Positions 1 through 8,226 are shown, counted from the stretch's first letter. The stretch: 64,000 bases of DNA from Lentzea atacamensis (GCF_003269295.1 NZ_QLTT01000002.1:744001-808000), one strand, 5' to 3'. Notes: generated by a model not told the origin, from the sequence alone. Made by a program: numbers and translations.

Positions 1-1
1 G

Positions 2-466
<465 letters not shown>

Positions 467-483
467 TCGTTCGGTCTGAGGGA

Positions 484-521
484 ACGGCCCCTGGGAGCTT
501 TGGCTTCTGGGGGCCGTTTCT
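484..521 (+). terminator. Rho-independent terminator of rpoC
   Basis: An 8-bp GC-rich stem, ACGGCCCC at 484-491 pairing with GGGGCCGT at 510-517, is followed by TTTCTGTTT. It lies 17 bp after the rpoC stop. Confidence 0.85.
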
Positions 522-557
522 GTTTGTCCGCAGATGGGCGGGTTGGCACCGGACGCT

Positions 558-815
558 GCGGTTGGGTGGGTTTTCCCGGGGCTCCGCCCCGGACCCCGCC
601 AATCTGATCAAGGACCCGGCCAGCGCAGCGCGTGGGTTGATGGCACGCCTGTTGGCTTGGGCGGCTTGCGGTTGCGTAGGCGGGTTGCGTTTGCGTGGGG
701 CGGATCCCATCACGAGCCGCACCGGAGCGAGCCAGGCGCGGCCAACGATCAGGTACGACTCGTGACGGGACCCACCCCACGGCGGCCAGCGTTGCTAAAA
801 GCGGGCTCGGCTTCG
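558..815. repeat. Dispersed intergenic repeat, copy A
   Basis: This stretch resembles 22083-22270. The best block is 578-618 against 22100-22140, 41 bp with two mismatches, opening with the small palindrome GGGGCTCCGCCCC. A second block (about 648-681 against 22162-22196) contains GGGCGGCTTGCGGTTGCG, and a third (767-815) contains GGGACCCACCCCA. Both copies lie just after the terminator of a housekeeping operon. Only short implausible reading frames cross it, so I see no gene in 467-828. Confidence 0.8.
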
Positions 816-828
816 CCTTCGCTTGGGC

Positions 829-1947
829 TTAGGGCCTTGGTTTGTACGTGAGTTGCCGCAGGAGGGTTTCTGCTGGGCCTTGTTTGCCTTGGCGGCGTAG
901 GGCTTCGGCGAACACCACGGTGGCCAGCCAGGTGCAGATGGCTATGGCGGAGGCTTCTGCCGTGCCCAGTTTTGTGCCCAGGCCTCCGGCGTATGGCACG
1001 AACACGGCCACGAAGACCACGGATTGCAGCAGGTAGCAGGTCATTGACCGTTGGCCGCAGGCGGCCAGTGCCGTCAGCACTGGGCCGGGCGTTGTGGTGT
1101 GGGCTGCGATCAGGCCCATCAGGGCCGCGTAGCCGAGTCCGCCCGCTAGTCCGGTTAGGCCGTGCACCACGTAGGCGGGTACTTCGAGGGCGTTGTGCCA
1201 CACCTGGGCGTCGATCAGGGCCAGTGGGAGACCACCTGCGATGGCGACTGCGATGCCGGTGACTGAGGTGGTGCGCAAGGTGTTGAGGTGGCGATCGGGT
1301 TCGGTGAGCAGCTTTCGTCGTGCTGCCCACACGCCGAGCACGAACGGGACGACCACGTCGATCAACAGCAACGGTGTGAGCACGCCCCACATCGCCAGGC
1401 GTTCGGCTAGTGCGGTGAGCGGGTCTTCGGCGGCCGCCATGTTCGATGCTCCGCCGAACTCGGCGATGCGCATGGCGTTGAACGTCATCACGGTGGCTAG
1501 GGGGATGAGGGCTGCGGCGGCGAAGGTCAGCAGAGCGCGGTCGCGCCAGCGGAGCACGTTCACCAGTAGGAGGCCGGCTAGGCCGTAGGCCGCGAGGATG
1601 TCGCCGAAGAAGAGCAGCAGGGCGTGGGCGGCGCCGAACGCCAGCAGCCAGAGGCTGCGCCTGCGTAGCAGCTTGCGGATGGTTGGCCACTCGCCGGTTT
1701 GCTTGTTCGCGATCTGTACGAAGCCGTAGCCGAAGAGCGCGGCGAACATCGGCATGGCGCGGCCGTCCACGAGGGTCACCTGTATGGCGGTGACCAGCAG
1801 GTCTAGCGGGCTGCCGTTGGTTGCGTACGAGCGGAAGCCGGTTGGGTGGCCTGAGAGGTACATGTGGGCGTGGGCTAGCGCTATCAGCAGCAGCATCGCG
1901 CCGCGTGCCAGGTCAGGCGCTAGGGCGCGCCGGGTTCGGGTGAGCAC
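829..1947 (-). CDS. DUF418 (YeiB-like) integral membrane protein
   Basis: This 372-residue polytopic membrane protein resembles the DUF418/YeiB family. It opens with the family hallmark APDLARGAMLLLIALAHAH and has about nine hydrophobic segments; the LFGYGF element near residue 70 and the C-terminal RSMTCYLLQSVVFV element also fit. Family function is unknown; transport of a small molecule has been suggested for relatives. The start is a GTG preceded by GGGAG five bases upstream. It is divergent from the TetR gene, with 81 bp between the chosen starts and an inverted repeat in the gap, so it is the obvious candidate target of that repressor. Confidence 0.85.
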   Translation of the reverse strand: MLTRTRRALAPDLARGAMLLLIALAHAHMYLSGHPTGFRSYATNGSPLDLLVTAIQVTLVDGRAMPMFAALFGYGFVQIANKQTGEWPTIRKLLRRRSLWLLAFGAAHALLLFFGDILAAYGLAGLLLVNVLRWRDRALLTFAAAALIPLATVMTFNAMRIAEFGGASNMAAAEDPLTALAERLAMWGVLTPLLLIDVVVPFVLGVWAARRKLLTEPDRHLNTLRTTSVTGIAVAIAGGLPLALIDAQVWHNALEVPAYVVHGLTGLAGGLGYAALMGLIAAHTTTPGPVLTALAACGQRSMTCYLLQSVVFVAVFVPYAGGLGTKLGTAEASAIAICTWLATVVFAEALRRQGKQGPAETLLRQLTYKPRP

Positions 1948-1961
1948 CTGGACTCCCAGTT

Positions 1962-2000
1962 AGATACGGTTACGTAGCTTATTGGGGTGATAAGATACGG
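1962..2000. promoter_or_regulatory. Divergent promoter/operator between DUF418 and TetR genes
   Basis: The gap holds a direct repeat AGATACGG at 1962-1969 and 1993-2000, and an inverted repeat CTTAT (1978-1982) N7 ATAAG (1990-1994). It is AT-rich compared with its flanks. This fits a TetR-type operator shared by the two divergent genes, but binding is inferred. Confidence 0.5.
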
Positions 2001-2028
2001 CACCGTTTCTTGCTTGGGAAGGTGGGCT

Positions 2029-2607
2029 GTGACGCCGGAACGACGGCGGGGTGAGGCGCTTGTTCGTGCGATCCATGAGGCCGTGCTTGCCGAGGTGAGC
2101 GAGGCTGGGCTTGGGCAGTTGACGATGGAGGGCATCGCGCGCCGGGCGGGCACTGCTAAGACCGTGCTGTATCGGCGGTGGGCCACCACCCATGAGCTGT
2201 TGATCGACGCCTTGGCGCAGACCTGTCCCGTTGAGGTGCCTTCGCCGGGAGCGAATGACCTGCGTGGGGATCTCATTGCGGCGCTGACGTTGCTGACGGA
2301 CTGGATGCAGACCGCCTCTGCGGGGGCGGTGCTGGCGATCACGTCTGAGCGGCACCGCTATCCGGAGCTGGCGGAGGCCTTGTACCGCAAGGTTTTCGAC
2401 CCGCGGGGCGGGACGTTCACCACCACGGTGCTGCAGCACTACGTGGCCAATGGGCAGGTGGATCCGAAGCGGCTTACGCCGATCACCACCCAGATCGGTG
2501 AGGCGCTCGTCTTCAAGTTGGCGATCGACCTGGATCGCAGGCCTACTGCGGAGGAGCTTGCGGCGATCGTGGACGAGGCGTTGTTGCCTGCGCTGGGGGT
2601 TGGTTAG
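2029..2607 (+). CDS. TetR/AcrR-family transcriptional regulator
   Basis: This 192-residue protein has an N-terminal TetR helix-turn-helix: TMEGIARRAGTAKTVLYRRW is the typical tri-helical DNA-binding core, followed by an all-helical ligand and dimer domain. I chose the GTG at 2029 because GGGAAGGTGGG lies just before it; the upstream in-frame alternative at 1987 would start inside the presumed operator. It is divergent from the DUF418 membrane protein and probably represses it and itself. The ligand is unknown. Its stop overlaps the convergent DUF4287 gene by four bases. Confidence 0.88.
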   Translation: MTPERRRGEALVRAIHEAVLAEVSEAGLGQLTMEGIARRAGTAKTVLYRRWATTHELLIDALAQTCPVEVPSPGANDLRGDLIAALTLLTDWMQTASAGAVLAITSERHRYPELAEALYRKVFDPRGGTFTTTVLQHYVANGQVDPKRLTPITTQIGEALVFKLAIDLDRRPTAEELAAIVDEALLPALGVG

Positions 2608-2870
2608 CGGTTGGCCAGGCCGTCCAGGCGTACCGGTGCCGGGGTGGGGGACTTGTCGTACTTGGCGGCGATTTCGGGGCCGTGCTTGAAGATCTGGTAG
2701 AGCGGCATGCCGTGGCCCCGGCCCAGGTCGTAGTCGTTCTTGAGCCAGTCGAGGAACTCGGTCGCCTTGGTGGTGACGTCGAAGCCGTGCGCTGTGGCTG
2801 CCGCCAGCAGGTCGGCCGGGGTCTTGCCGGTCTTCTTCTCGGCTCCGTCTAGGTAGGCCTGGAACGACAT
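2604..2870 (-). CDS. DUF4287 domain protein
   Basis: This 88-residue soluble protein begins MSFQAYLDGAEKKTGKTPAD, the characteristic opening of the DUF4287 family, and has the typical middle segment FLDWLKNDYDLGRGHGMPLY. Function is unknown; relatives are small stand-alone proteins. The ATG at 2870 was chosen because the family starts here, although the frame stays open upstream. A sigma-70-like promoter lies 30 to 60 bp before the start. It converges with the TetR gene and overlaps its stop. Confidence 0.85.
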   Translation of the reverse strand: MSFQAYLDGAEKKTGKTPADLLAAATAHGFDVTTKATEFLDWLKNDYDLGRGHGMPLYQIFKHGPEIAAKYDKSPTPAPVRLDGLANR

Positions 2871-2899
2871 CGTGGTCTCCGTTCTTCGTGTCTGGGACG

Positions 2900-2929
2900 A
2901 GCGTAGGACAAGTTCGGCTGTCTTGACAA
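2900..2929 (-). promoter_or_regulatory. Promoter for DUF4287 gene
   Basis: On the minus strand a TTGTCA box (2924-2929) and a TACGCT box (2900-2905) are separated by 18 bp, a fair housekeeping-type promoter. The -35 box overlaps an imperfect palindrome GACAACTTTTTTTGTC. Confidence 0.5.
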
Positions 2930-2998
2930 CTTTTTTTGTCGGTGGAATCCGGTTGTGGGTGGCTGCTTCCATGGGGGGCATGCGGCAGTTGAGGTGGA

Positions 2999-3391
2999 GT
3001 GACGTCCGCGAGTGGTTCGACCCCGATGACGCCGTTGCACGACGGGTACGTTGCCGGTGCTGGAGCTGAGGCGTGGGCGGCCGTAGTGGCATTCGTGCGG
3101 GAGAAGGGCTGGCGGCGCGAGGAGGACGAAGTCAGGTTCTCCGTGTGGCCTGCTGAGGGGTTTCTGGTCAACTTCTTCGAGGCCGATGACGATGACGTGC
3201 TCTTCGACATCGACGTGCGGGAGCTTCAGGGACAGGAGCGGTTGGACCTGCTCGGTGCGTTCCTGCGGGAGCTGGGGCAGGCGTTCGGGCGGCCGGTTGC
3301 GCTGACCTTTGAGGGGTTCGACCCGAGCGAGATGCCGTACCTGCACTACGACCCGGTGGCTGACGGGTTCGTGCTGGATCGGGAGCCCTAG
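2999..3391 (+). CDS. Hypothetical protein, about 130 residues
   Basis: I do not recognise this family. The product is soluble and acidic, with no signal peptide or membrane segment. It alternates short hydrophobic and charged stretches (EAWAAVVAFVREKGW, EDEVRFSVWPAEGFLVNFFE, DDDDVLFDIDVREL), which suggests a small alpha/beta fold. GTG at 2999 has GAGG four bases before it; an in-frame ATG at 3026 is the alternative. Third-position GC is high, as expected for a real gene here. It converges with the toxin-like gene and overlaps its stop by four bases. Confidence 0.6.
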   Translation: MTSASGSTPMTPLHDGYVAGAGAEAWAAVVAFVREKGWRREEDEVRFSVWPAEGFLVNFFEADDDDVLFDIDVRELQGQERLDLLGAFLRELGQAFGRPVALTFEGFDPSEMPYLHYDPVADGFVLDREP

Positions 3392-3825
3392 CGGCGGCGG
3401 GCTCTGGCCAGGGCCCGGGCGCGGATCACGAGGTCGTCCACCAGGTGCTCGTCCACCAGGGGTGGGACGCCGGACTCGTCGGTGCAGCAGCGGGGCTTGG
3501 TGCGCTTCTCGGAGAGGCGGGGGCGTACGCCGGCCATCTCGTAGAGGGCCTCGTAGAGGTCCAGTCCGGGGTCGTCGTCGTGTGGACCTACCAGGAGGAC
3601 CCACACGACTTCGGGGGACGGGAAGGCGACCACCACGCGGTCGGCGCCGCGGAGGTGCTTCACGCACAGGCGGGGGAGTGGTTCTGGGCCCGTCACGCGG
3701 TAGCCCAGGGAGGCGCAGCCCGAGTGGGCCAGTTCGTCCAGGAAGCGTTCGTAGGCCACGCGGGCGCGGCCGCGGAGGCCGTTGGCCTGGGCGTGGGCGG
3801 TGTGGGTTTCTACGACTTCGATCAA
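3388..3825 (-). CDS. Putative toxin of a toxin-antitoxin-like pair
   Basis: This 145-residue protein is the second gene of a two-gene operon and overlaps the end of the upstream gene by four bases (ATGA). The core from about residue 28 to 95 (YERFLDELAHSGCASLGYR, then LCVKHLRGADRVVVAFPS and VVWVLLVGPHDDD) resembles the compact beta-rich layout of RelE/ParE-like toxins: basic strands, a bulky hydrophobic strand, then a GxH turn. The C-terminus is Arg-rich. Because the match is by layout rather than a diagnostic motif, the toxin assignment is an inference from operon structure and fold impression. It may be another small RNA- or protein-binding factor. Confidence 0.5.
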   Translation of the reverse strand: MIEVVETHTAHAQANGLRGRARVAYERFLDELAHSGCASLGYRVTGPEPLPRLCVKHLRGADRVVVAFPSPEVVWVLLVGPHDDDPGLDLYEALYEMAGVRPRLSEKRTKPRCCTDESGVPPLVDEHLVDDLVIRARALARARRR

Positions 3826-4268
3826 GCTTGGCGGACCACGCGTCCCCTGCCGCTGCGCATCTCGTCCAGGGAGGCGGCCAGGTCGCTGCGGTCGAGCAGG
3901 GACTGGTCGCTGAGGCGGCGGTGGACTTCGTCGATGAGGCCGCGGGTCTTGCCGGCGCGGCGGAGGTCGGACACGAGGTGAAGGACCTCATGGAGGCGCA
4001 CGGTGTCGAGGAGCATGCGCGGTTCTTGGCTGTGGATGGCCAGTACGCCCTCGCGGGCCCAGGCCTTCACGGTCTTCTCGGTGAGGTCCAGCAGTTCGCC
4101 GGCCACCACCGGGCGGACGGGCGGGGCCTGGCGGAGGGTGCGGGCCACTACGCCGTCCAGCTTGTGGCGGCGTTCGTCGTCTTCTGCCAGGGATGACGCC
4201 ACGGACTCGATCTCCTCGATCGTTTCGAAGAGATCCCGGATCAGGGCGGCCTCGGTCGCGACAGACAT
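3822..4268 (-). CDS. Putative antitoxin/HTH regulator of the pair
   Basis: This 148-residue protein, largely helical, carries a helix-turn-helix at about residues 56-75 (AGELLDLTEKTVKAWAREGVL), reminiscent of MerR/excisionase-type winged helices. It is the first gene of the pair and has a clean GGGAGGAG ribosome site. A 9-bp perfect inverted repeat lies over its promoter, as expected if the protein represses its own operon. An antitoxin role follows from HTH plus small downstream partner plus autoregulatory operator; the two could equally be a regulator and its effector protein. Confidence 0.55.
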   Translation of the reverse strand: MSVATEAALIRDLFETIEEIESVASSLAEDDERRHKLDGVVARTLRQAPPVRPVVAGELLDLTEKTVKAWAREGVLAIHSQEPRMLLDTVRLHEVLHLVSDLRRAGKTRGLIDEVHRRLSDQSLLDRSDLAASLDEMRSGRGRVVRQA

Positions 4269-4284
4269 GGCTACTCCTCCCGTT

Positions 4285-4322
4285 GACTACCGATTATCGC
4301 CCTGTTTTTCGGTAGTCGTCAA
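4285..4322 (-). promoter_or_regulatory. Promoter with overlapping palindromic operator of the TA-like operon
   Basis: Minus-strand TTGACG (4317-4322) and GATAAT (4293-4298) are separated by 18 bp, one of the best consensus promoters in the window. A perfect inverted repeat, GACTACCGA at 4285-4293 and TCGGTAGTC at 4309-4317, covers both boxes, so a protein bound there would block RNA polymerase. Confidence 0.75.
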
Positions 4323-4350
4323 CGGCCCCGGAGCAGGGATCCGGGGCCGT
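4322..4350 (-). terminator. Hairpin terminating the zinc-ribbon gene
   Basis: ACGGCCCCGG (4322-4331) pairs perfectly with CCGGGGCCGT (4341-4350) around a 9-base loop, 7 bp after the stop of the minus-strand zinc-ribbon gene. No clear T-tract follows. Confidence 0.6.
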
Positions 4351-4356
4351 CACCGG

Positions 4357-4665
4357 TCACGAGGAGAAGAAGAGGCCGGAGAGGCCCTTGTGCTTGCGGT
4401 GGCCGTAGCCGTAACCGTGACCACCGTGGTGGTGGTGGACCTGCTGCGGCGCGGCGCCCCAGGCGGGCTGAACCGGCTGCGGGTAGGCGACGGGCGGAGG
4501 GGCCGGCGCGGCGGGCGGCGGCGTGTGCATCTGGGCCTCGAGGCGAGTGATCGACTCGAGCTCGCCGTAGTCGAGGAAGACCCCGCGGCAGCCGTCGCAC
4601 TGCTCGATGTGAACGCCCATGCGGTCGAACGTGCGCATGTTCGCATGACACTTGGGACACTGCAT
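4357..4665 (-). CDS. TFIIB-type zinc-ribbon protein with His/Gly-rich tail
   Basis: This 102-residue protein has an N-terminal zinc ribbon of the zf-TFIIB family: C3-P-K-C6 and C23-D-G-C26 form the knuckles, followed by RGVFLDYGELE, a common family signature. A Pro/Ala-rich linker leads to a C-terminal His/Gly/Tyr-rich stretch (QQVHHHHGGHGYGYGHRKH) that could bind metal. The family is widespread and uncharacterised. The gene is single, with its own terminator hairpin. Confidence 0.85.
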   Translation of the reverse strand: MQCPKCHANMRTFDRMGVHIEQCDGCRGVFLDYGELESITRLEAQMHTPPPAAPAPPPVAYPQPVQPAWGAAPQQVHHHHGGHGYGYGHRKHKGLSGLFFSS

Positions 4666-4704
4666 CGTGGTGAGCCTCCTGGGTGGGACCGGACAAAAAC
4701 GATA

Positions 4705-5535
4705 TTAGCCGCGGTCGCCGTTGTCGTGCGTCGCGATGATCCGATGACACGCTTCGACCAGCGGTTCCACTGCTTGCAGACCGGTCACTAGTGCCCGCGC
4801 TGCCATCTGAACAACGTACGCCTGAGCCGGAATGTTGAGGGCATCCCACTCCGATGTCGGCAGAGCCACACCCCCCGTTTCACGGTAGGTGTTGAGGAAC
4901 CGCGCCCACAGATCACCCGGAAGGATGCCCGCCGCGAACAACGCCGCAGGTCGCGCGAGGTCCCACACCGGATCGCCCACCCCCAGGTCGTCCACGTCGA
5001 TGAGCCGCCACGCACCCCGGTGCACCAGCTGCCCGAGGTGCCAGTCCCCGTGGATCAACGCCTGCCCTGCCATGTCCAGCGGCGGCAGCACCTCGAACGC
5101 GCGCAGCACCACGTCCGCGTGCGGCAGGCCCGGCGGCAACGCCCGGATGGCGCGCACGATCCGCTCCGGAGCGCCGGCCACCGGTCCCTGCACGGGCAAC
5201 GCGTGCAGCTTGGCGAGCAGCGCCGCGCTCTCCTCCCACGGCGCCGCGTCGGGATCCGCCTGGCTCACCGGCGTCCCGTACGGCCACACCGTCACCGGCC
5301 GGTCGTCCACGAACTGCAGCGGCTTCAGCGGCGGCAGCATCAGCTCGGGGTGTGTCGCCGCGATCTCCAGCCGCTGCCGCAACGCCTCCGCGTCGGTGTC
5401 CGCGGGATGCGCCTTGGCCACCACGTCGCCGACGCGCACCACCACGACGTCACCGCGGTCGCCGCCGAGCACCTCGGGATCGGCGGAGGAGCCGGTCAGC
5501 GAGGCCATCGCCGCGATCAGATCGTCCACACCCAC
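4705..5535 (-). CDS. Aminoglycoside phosphotransferase (APH)-fold kinase
   Basis: This 276-residue protein has the APH/choline-kinase fold. The catalytic loop is HGDWHLGQL (about residue 166) and the metal-binding loop is DVDDLGVGDPVWDLARP, whose first Asp replaces the DFG aspartate. The N-lobe has a lysine in VVAKAHP that should contact ATP. The family phosphorylates antibiotics, amino-sugars or small alcohols; the substrate cannot be read from sequence. GTG at 5535 was used; GTG at 5529 is also possible. It is a few bases from the stop of a decayed cassette but appears intact. Confidence 0.85.
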   Translation of the reverse strand: MGVDDLIAAMASLTGSSADPEVLGGDRGDVVVVRVGDVVAKAHPADTDAEALRQRLEIAATHPELMLPPLKPLQFVDDRPVTVWPYGTPVSQADPDAAPWEESAALLAKLHALPVQGPVAGAPERIVRAIRALPPGLPHADVVLRAFEVLPPLDMAGQALIHGDWHLGQLVHRGAWRLIDVDDLGVGDPVWDLARPAALFAAGILPGDLWARFLNTYRETGGVALPTSEWDALNIPAQAYVVQMAARALVTGLQAVEPLVEACHRIIATHDNGDRG

Positions 5536-5555
5536 AGTGAATCAGGTCCCTCGGT

Positions 5556-6103
5556 TCACACCTTCGAGATGCAGACGGTCGAGGCGGGCTGCAAGTAGAC
5601 GTACGAGTCGTCGCCGGTGGTGCACAGCTTCTCGTCCGCCTTGCCCGCCACGACCTTCGTCACCTTGTTGGGTGACAGTCCACACGCGACTCGTTGGTAC
5701 AGCGTGAACTCACCGACCTCGGCCAGCGTCAGGCAGTCGCCCTCACGCACGTTGCCCGTGTAGCAGTCCTTCGACTGCTTCTTGCTCTTGCGAGACCGGT
5801 TGCCCGTGTCGGCGAGGTAGTCGCTGGACGGGCTAGACGACCGCGGCGAGGCCGCGAGCCGGTGCATCGCCTGCGGGGCAGAGCAGTCGGCCTTCACGAA
5901 GTCGAGCCGTTCGCGCGACTGGCTCCTCGCCTCCGCGCAGTCACCGATGGCGGGTCGTTGCGGAACGAGAAGTACTCGACCACTCCGAGACGGACCAGGA
6001 AGACCGTCGTCACGACGATCCCGAGCTTGGTGATCTTCGGCCTCTTGCCGACGGCGTGCCGCTGCGTGTGTTCCTGGTGCCACTGCTGGGCGGGAGAGGT
6101 CAT
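5556..6103 (-). pseudogene. LppU/SCO3897-like membrane-anchored protein, frameshifted
   Basis: The N-terminal part, starting at ATG 6103 (MTSPAQQWHQEH), has a single membrane segment (ITKLGIVVTTVFLV). The C-terminal part lies in another frame: AIGDCAEARS, then DCYTGNVREGDCLTLAEVG and KVVAGKADEKLC, matching the Cys-paired repeats of LppU-like proteins of actinobacteria. The frames cross near 5945-5953, so one indel breaks the gene. The cysteine pattern of the second half is otherwise intact, suggesting a recent lesion or a sequencing error. Such proteins often accompany type VII clusters in this order; the role is unknown. Confidence 0.65.
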
Positions 6104-6115
6104 GACCGCTTTCCG

Positions 6116-6527
6116 TCAGATCGAGAGCTCGCGGTTGATGCCGGCGTTGGTCAGCGCGTCCTCGCCGAACTGCTGCGCGGAGCCCTTCCACCCGCCCGTC
6201 CCGATGACGATGCAGGCCTTGTCGACGCCGCGGAACGTCTCCATGGCGTCCTTGCAGGCGAACTTCTCGGCCGTGTTGCGCCACCACTTCGGACCGGCGA
6301 GCCGGCCGGACAGCACCTTGAGGACCTTGCCGATCTTCTGCAGCACCGCGGTCACCCCGCTGCACGATCCGGCCGACCCTGGTGGTCGCCACCGCGACCT
6401 CGGCGGCCACCTCCGACGCGCCGAGGGGCGGCACCGCGGCCGCCTGCGCGGCCAGCCAGGTGATGATCGGCCACTCGATCAGGGACGCGATCAGGTCCAT
6501 CACCACGTCGTACACGGTCTTCATCAA
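6116..6527 (-). pseudogene. Remnant of a WXG-type (T7SS effector-like) protein, frameshifted
   Basis: The first part, from TTG 6527 or ATG 6524 (MKTVYDVVMDLIASLIEWP, then WLAAQAAAVPPLGASEV), resembles the hydrophobic second half of actinobacterial WXG/PPE-like proteins. It continues in a second frame from 6355 (VLQKIGKVLKVLSGRLAGPKW). Removing one G from the GGGG run near 6354 would join the frames. The usual N-terminal helical hairpin with the WxG motif is missing, so the gene is probably truncated as well as frameshifted. A GGAAGG ribosome site precedes it. The identification rests on composition and layout. Confidence 0.5.
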
Positions 6528-6550
6528 CGCCGCGCTGCCTTCCAGCAAGA

Positions 6551-6944
6551 TCAGCGCAGGATCGAGCCGAAGCCCTCGTCGTCGTCTTCCACTCGCGGCG
6601 ACGGTCCCTGCCGCTGTGGTCTGGCGGGAGAAGGCGGCGGCATCCGGTGCTGCTGAGGAGCCGGCGGCATCGGCGGAGGCTGCGGCAGCTGGCGCCGGCC
6701 CGAAGACGTCCTCCTGCACCTTGTTCACCCGCGCGGCGATGTCGACCTGGTCGCCGGGGCACCGCTGCACGAGCTCCGCGGACGCGCGGGTGGACTGCGC
6801 CGTCGTGACCGCGCGGGACAGCGCCTGTGGCGAAAGTCGCAGTGCCTCTGGTCTGAACTCGACGCTCAGGATCGACCCGCCGTGTCCGGCCACGACGGTG
6901 ACCGTCCGATCGGGTGACGTCGCCGCCGCGCGCAGCGTCGACAT
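6551..6944 (-). pseudogene. YbaB/EbfC-family protein, frameshifted
   Basis: The N-terminal part (ATSPDRTVTVVAGHGGSILS, then VEFRPEALRLSPQALSRAV) is a YbaB/EbfC-type nucleoid-associated fold, a small DNA-binding dimer. The Pro-rich C-terminus continues in a different frame and ends VEDDDEGFGSILR at 6551. The crossing is near 6700, in a GC-rich run. The N-terminus may also be short: VDNQNVKEDV in yet another frame just upstream would extend it as in relatives. The acidic tail resembles those of two intact proteins at 53024 and 60745. Such YbaB paralogues commonly sit beside type VII genes in Pseudonocardiales. Confidence 0.6.
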
Positions 6945-7124
6945 CCTCTTTCACGTTCTGGTTGTCCACTGCATGAGCGGACGCGGTACTCCCGTTTCGG
7001 CGGCTCCGTCCACATCGAACACCGGGCGCGAGCGGCGAAGGTGGATCGGGTGCGTTCTCCGTCACGCGGGTAGCGTGGATCGCGAGGCGCGGGTGCCCCT
7101 GAACGCGCTGGTGCGGTACCCCCG

Positions 7125-7154
7125 TTTTGACCCAGGTAGACGTGGGCGGGTATC
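7125..7154 (+). promoter_or_regulatory. Promoter of the rpsL operon
   Basis: TTGACC (7125-7130) and TATCTT (7149-7154) are spaced by 18 bp. The same -10 hexamer and spacing recur upstream of rplM at 54314-54343, supporting a housekeeping promoter. Transcription would start near 7161, giving a leader of about 210 nt. Confidence 0.75.
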
Positions 7155-7164
7155 TTTGCTACTC

Positions 7165-7292
7165 GTGCCCGACCCATGTCGGGCCGCTCCGCGTGCCCGT
7201 GAGGCCGTGGTGTCCTCCACTCGCAGGGACAGTTGAAGCCGTAGTCGGCGTGAACTGTTGCTTGCGGACCTTGGGAGCGGGCGACACGCCCG
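7165..7292 (+). promoter_or_regulatory. Structured leader of rpsL
   Basis: The leader contains a 7-bp hairpin at once after the start point (GCCCGAC 7165-7171, GTCGGGC 7176-7182) and a second, CGGGCG (7278-7283) ACA CGCCCG (7287-7292). The second lies in the string GGGCGACACGCCCGACC, which recurs with one inserted base in the rpsJ leader. It may be a ribosomal-protein autoregulation site. Confidence 0.5.
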
Positions 7293-7373
7293 ACCTCGGG
7301 TGCAGAGAGGGATCAAGAAACACGAGGGTGAACCGCAAGGCGAACCCGCAAAGACGGAAGAAGCAGCCGGCGA

Positions 7374-7748
7374 ATGCCAACGATCCAGCAGCTGGTCCGC
7401 AAGGGCCGCCAGGACAAGGTGGCGAAGCAGAAGACGGCGGCCCTCAAGGGCTCGCCGCAGCGGCGCGGTGTGTGCACCCGCGTTTACACCACCACCCCCA
7501 AGAAGCCGAACTCCGCACTGCGCAAGGTCGCTCGCGTGAAGCTGACCAGCGGTATCGAGGTCACGGCGTACATCCCCGGTGAGGGTCACAACCTCCAGGA
7601 GCACTCGATGGTGCTCGTGCGTGGCGGTCGTGTGAAGGACCTGCCGGGTGTTCGTTACAAGATCATCCGTGGCTCTCTCGACACCCAGGGTGTGAAGAAC
7701 CGCAAGCAGGCTCGCAGCCGTTACGGCGCGAAGAAGGAGAAGAGCTGA
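7374..7748 (+). CDS. rpsL: 30S ribosomal protein S12
   Basis: This 124-residue protein of the decoding centre is full length. The decoding loops [11 protein letters not shown] (Lys43) and [12 protein letters not shown] (Lys88) have the wild-type lysines whose substitution gives streptomycin resistance, so the allele looks streptomycin sensitive. ATG 7374 follows a purine-rich GGAAGAAG. It leads the str operon, with rpsG starting one base after its stop. Confidence 0.97.
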   Translation: MPTIQQLVRKGRQDKVAKQKTAALKGSPQRRGVCTRVYTTTPKKPNSALRKVARVKLTSGIEVTAYIPGEGHNLQEHSMVLVRGGRVKDLPGVRYKIIRGSLDTQGVKNRKQARSRYGAKKEKS

Positions 7749-7749
7749 G

Positions 7750-8220
7750 ATGCCCCGCAAGGGACCGGCCCCTAAGCGGCCGCTGATCTCCGACCCGGTC
7801 TACAGCTCGCCGCTGGTGACCCAGCTCATCAACAAGGTGCTGGTCGACGGCAAGCGCTCGGTGGCCGAGAAGATCGTCTACGAAGCGCTCGAAGGTGCTC
7901 GCGAGAAGACCGGCACCGACCCGGTCGTCACGCTGAAGCGCGCGCTCGACAACGTGAAGCCCGCCCTGGAGGTCAAGAGCCGCCGCGTCGGTGGCGCGAC
8001 CTACCAGGTCCCGGTCGAGGTCAAGCCCGGCCGCGCGACCACGCTGGCGCTGCGCTGGCTGATCACCTTCTCCCGGCAGCGCCGTGAGAAGACCATGGTC
8101 GAGCGTCTGATGAACGAGCTGCTCGATGCGAGCAACGGTCTCGGTGCGAGCGTCAAGCGCCGTGAGGACACGCACAAGATGGCCGAGTCCAACAAGGCCT
8201 TCGCCCACTACCGCTGGTGA
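7750..8220 (+). CDS. rpsG: 30S ribosomal protein S7
   Basis: S7 (156 residues) nucleates assembly of the 16S 3' major domain and lines the E site. The N-terminal signature [20 protein letters not shown] and the C-terminal helix [13 protein letters not shown] are typical. Start and stop sit between rpsL and fusA with a one-base gap upstream, indicating translational coupling. In E. coli S7 is the autoregulator of this operon; whether that holds here is not visible. Confidence 0.97.
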   Translation: MPRKGPAPKRPLISDPVYSSPLVTQLINKVLVDGKRSVAEKIVYEALEGAREKTGTDPVVTLKRALDNVKPALEVKSRRVGGATYQVPVEVKPGRATTLALRWLITFSRQRREKTMVERLMNELLDASNGLGASVKRREDTHKMAESNKAFAHYRW

Positions 8221-8226
8221 TGTGAC

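Noticed and set aside
7127-7582. A plus-strand open frame over the rpsL leader and gene
   Set aside because: It overlaps rpsL in another frame with low-complexity sequence and no ribosome site.
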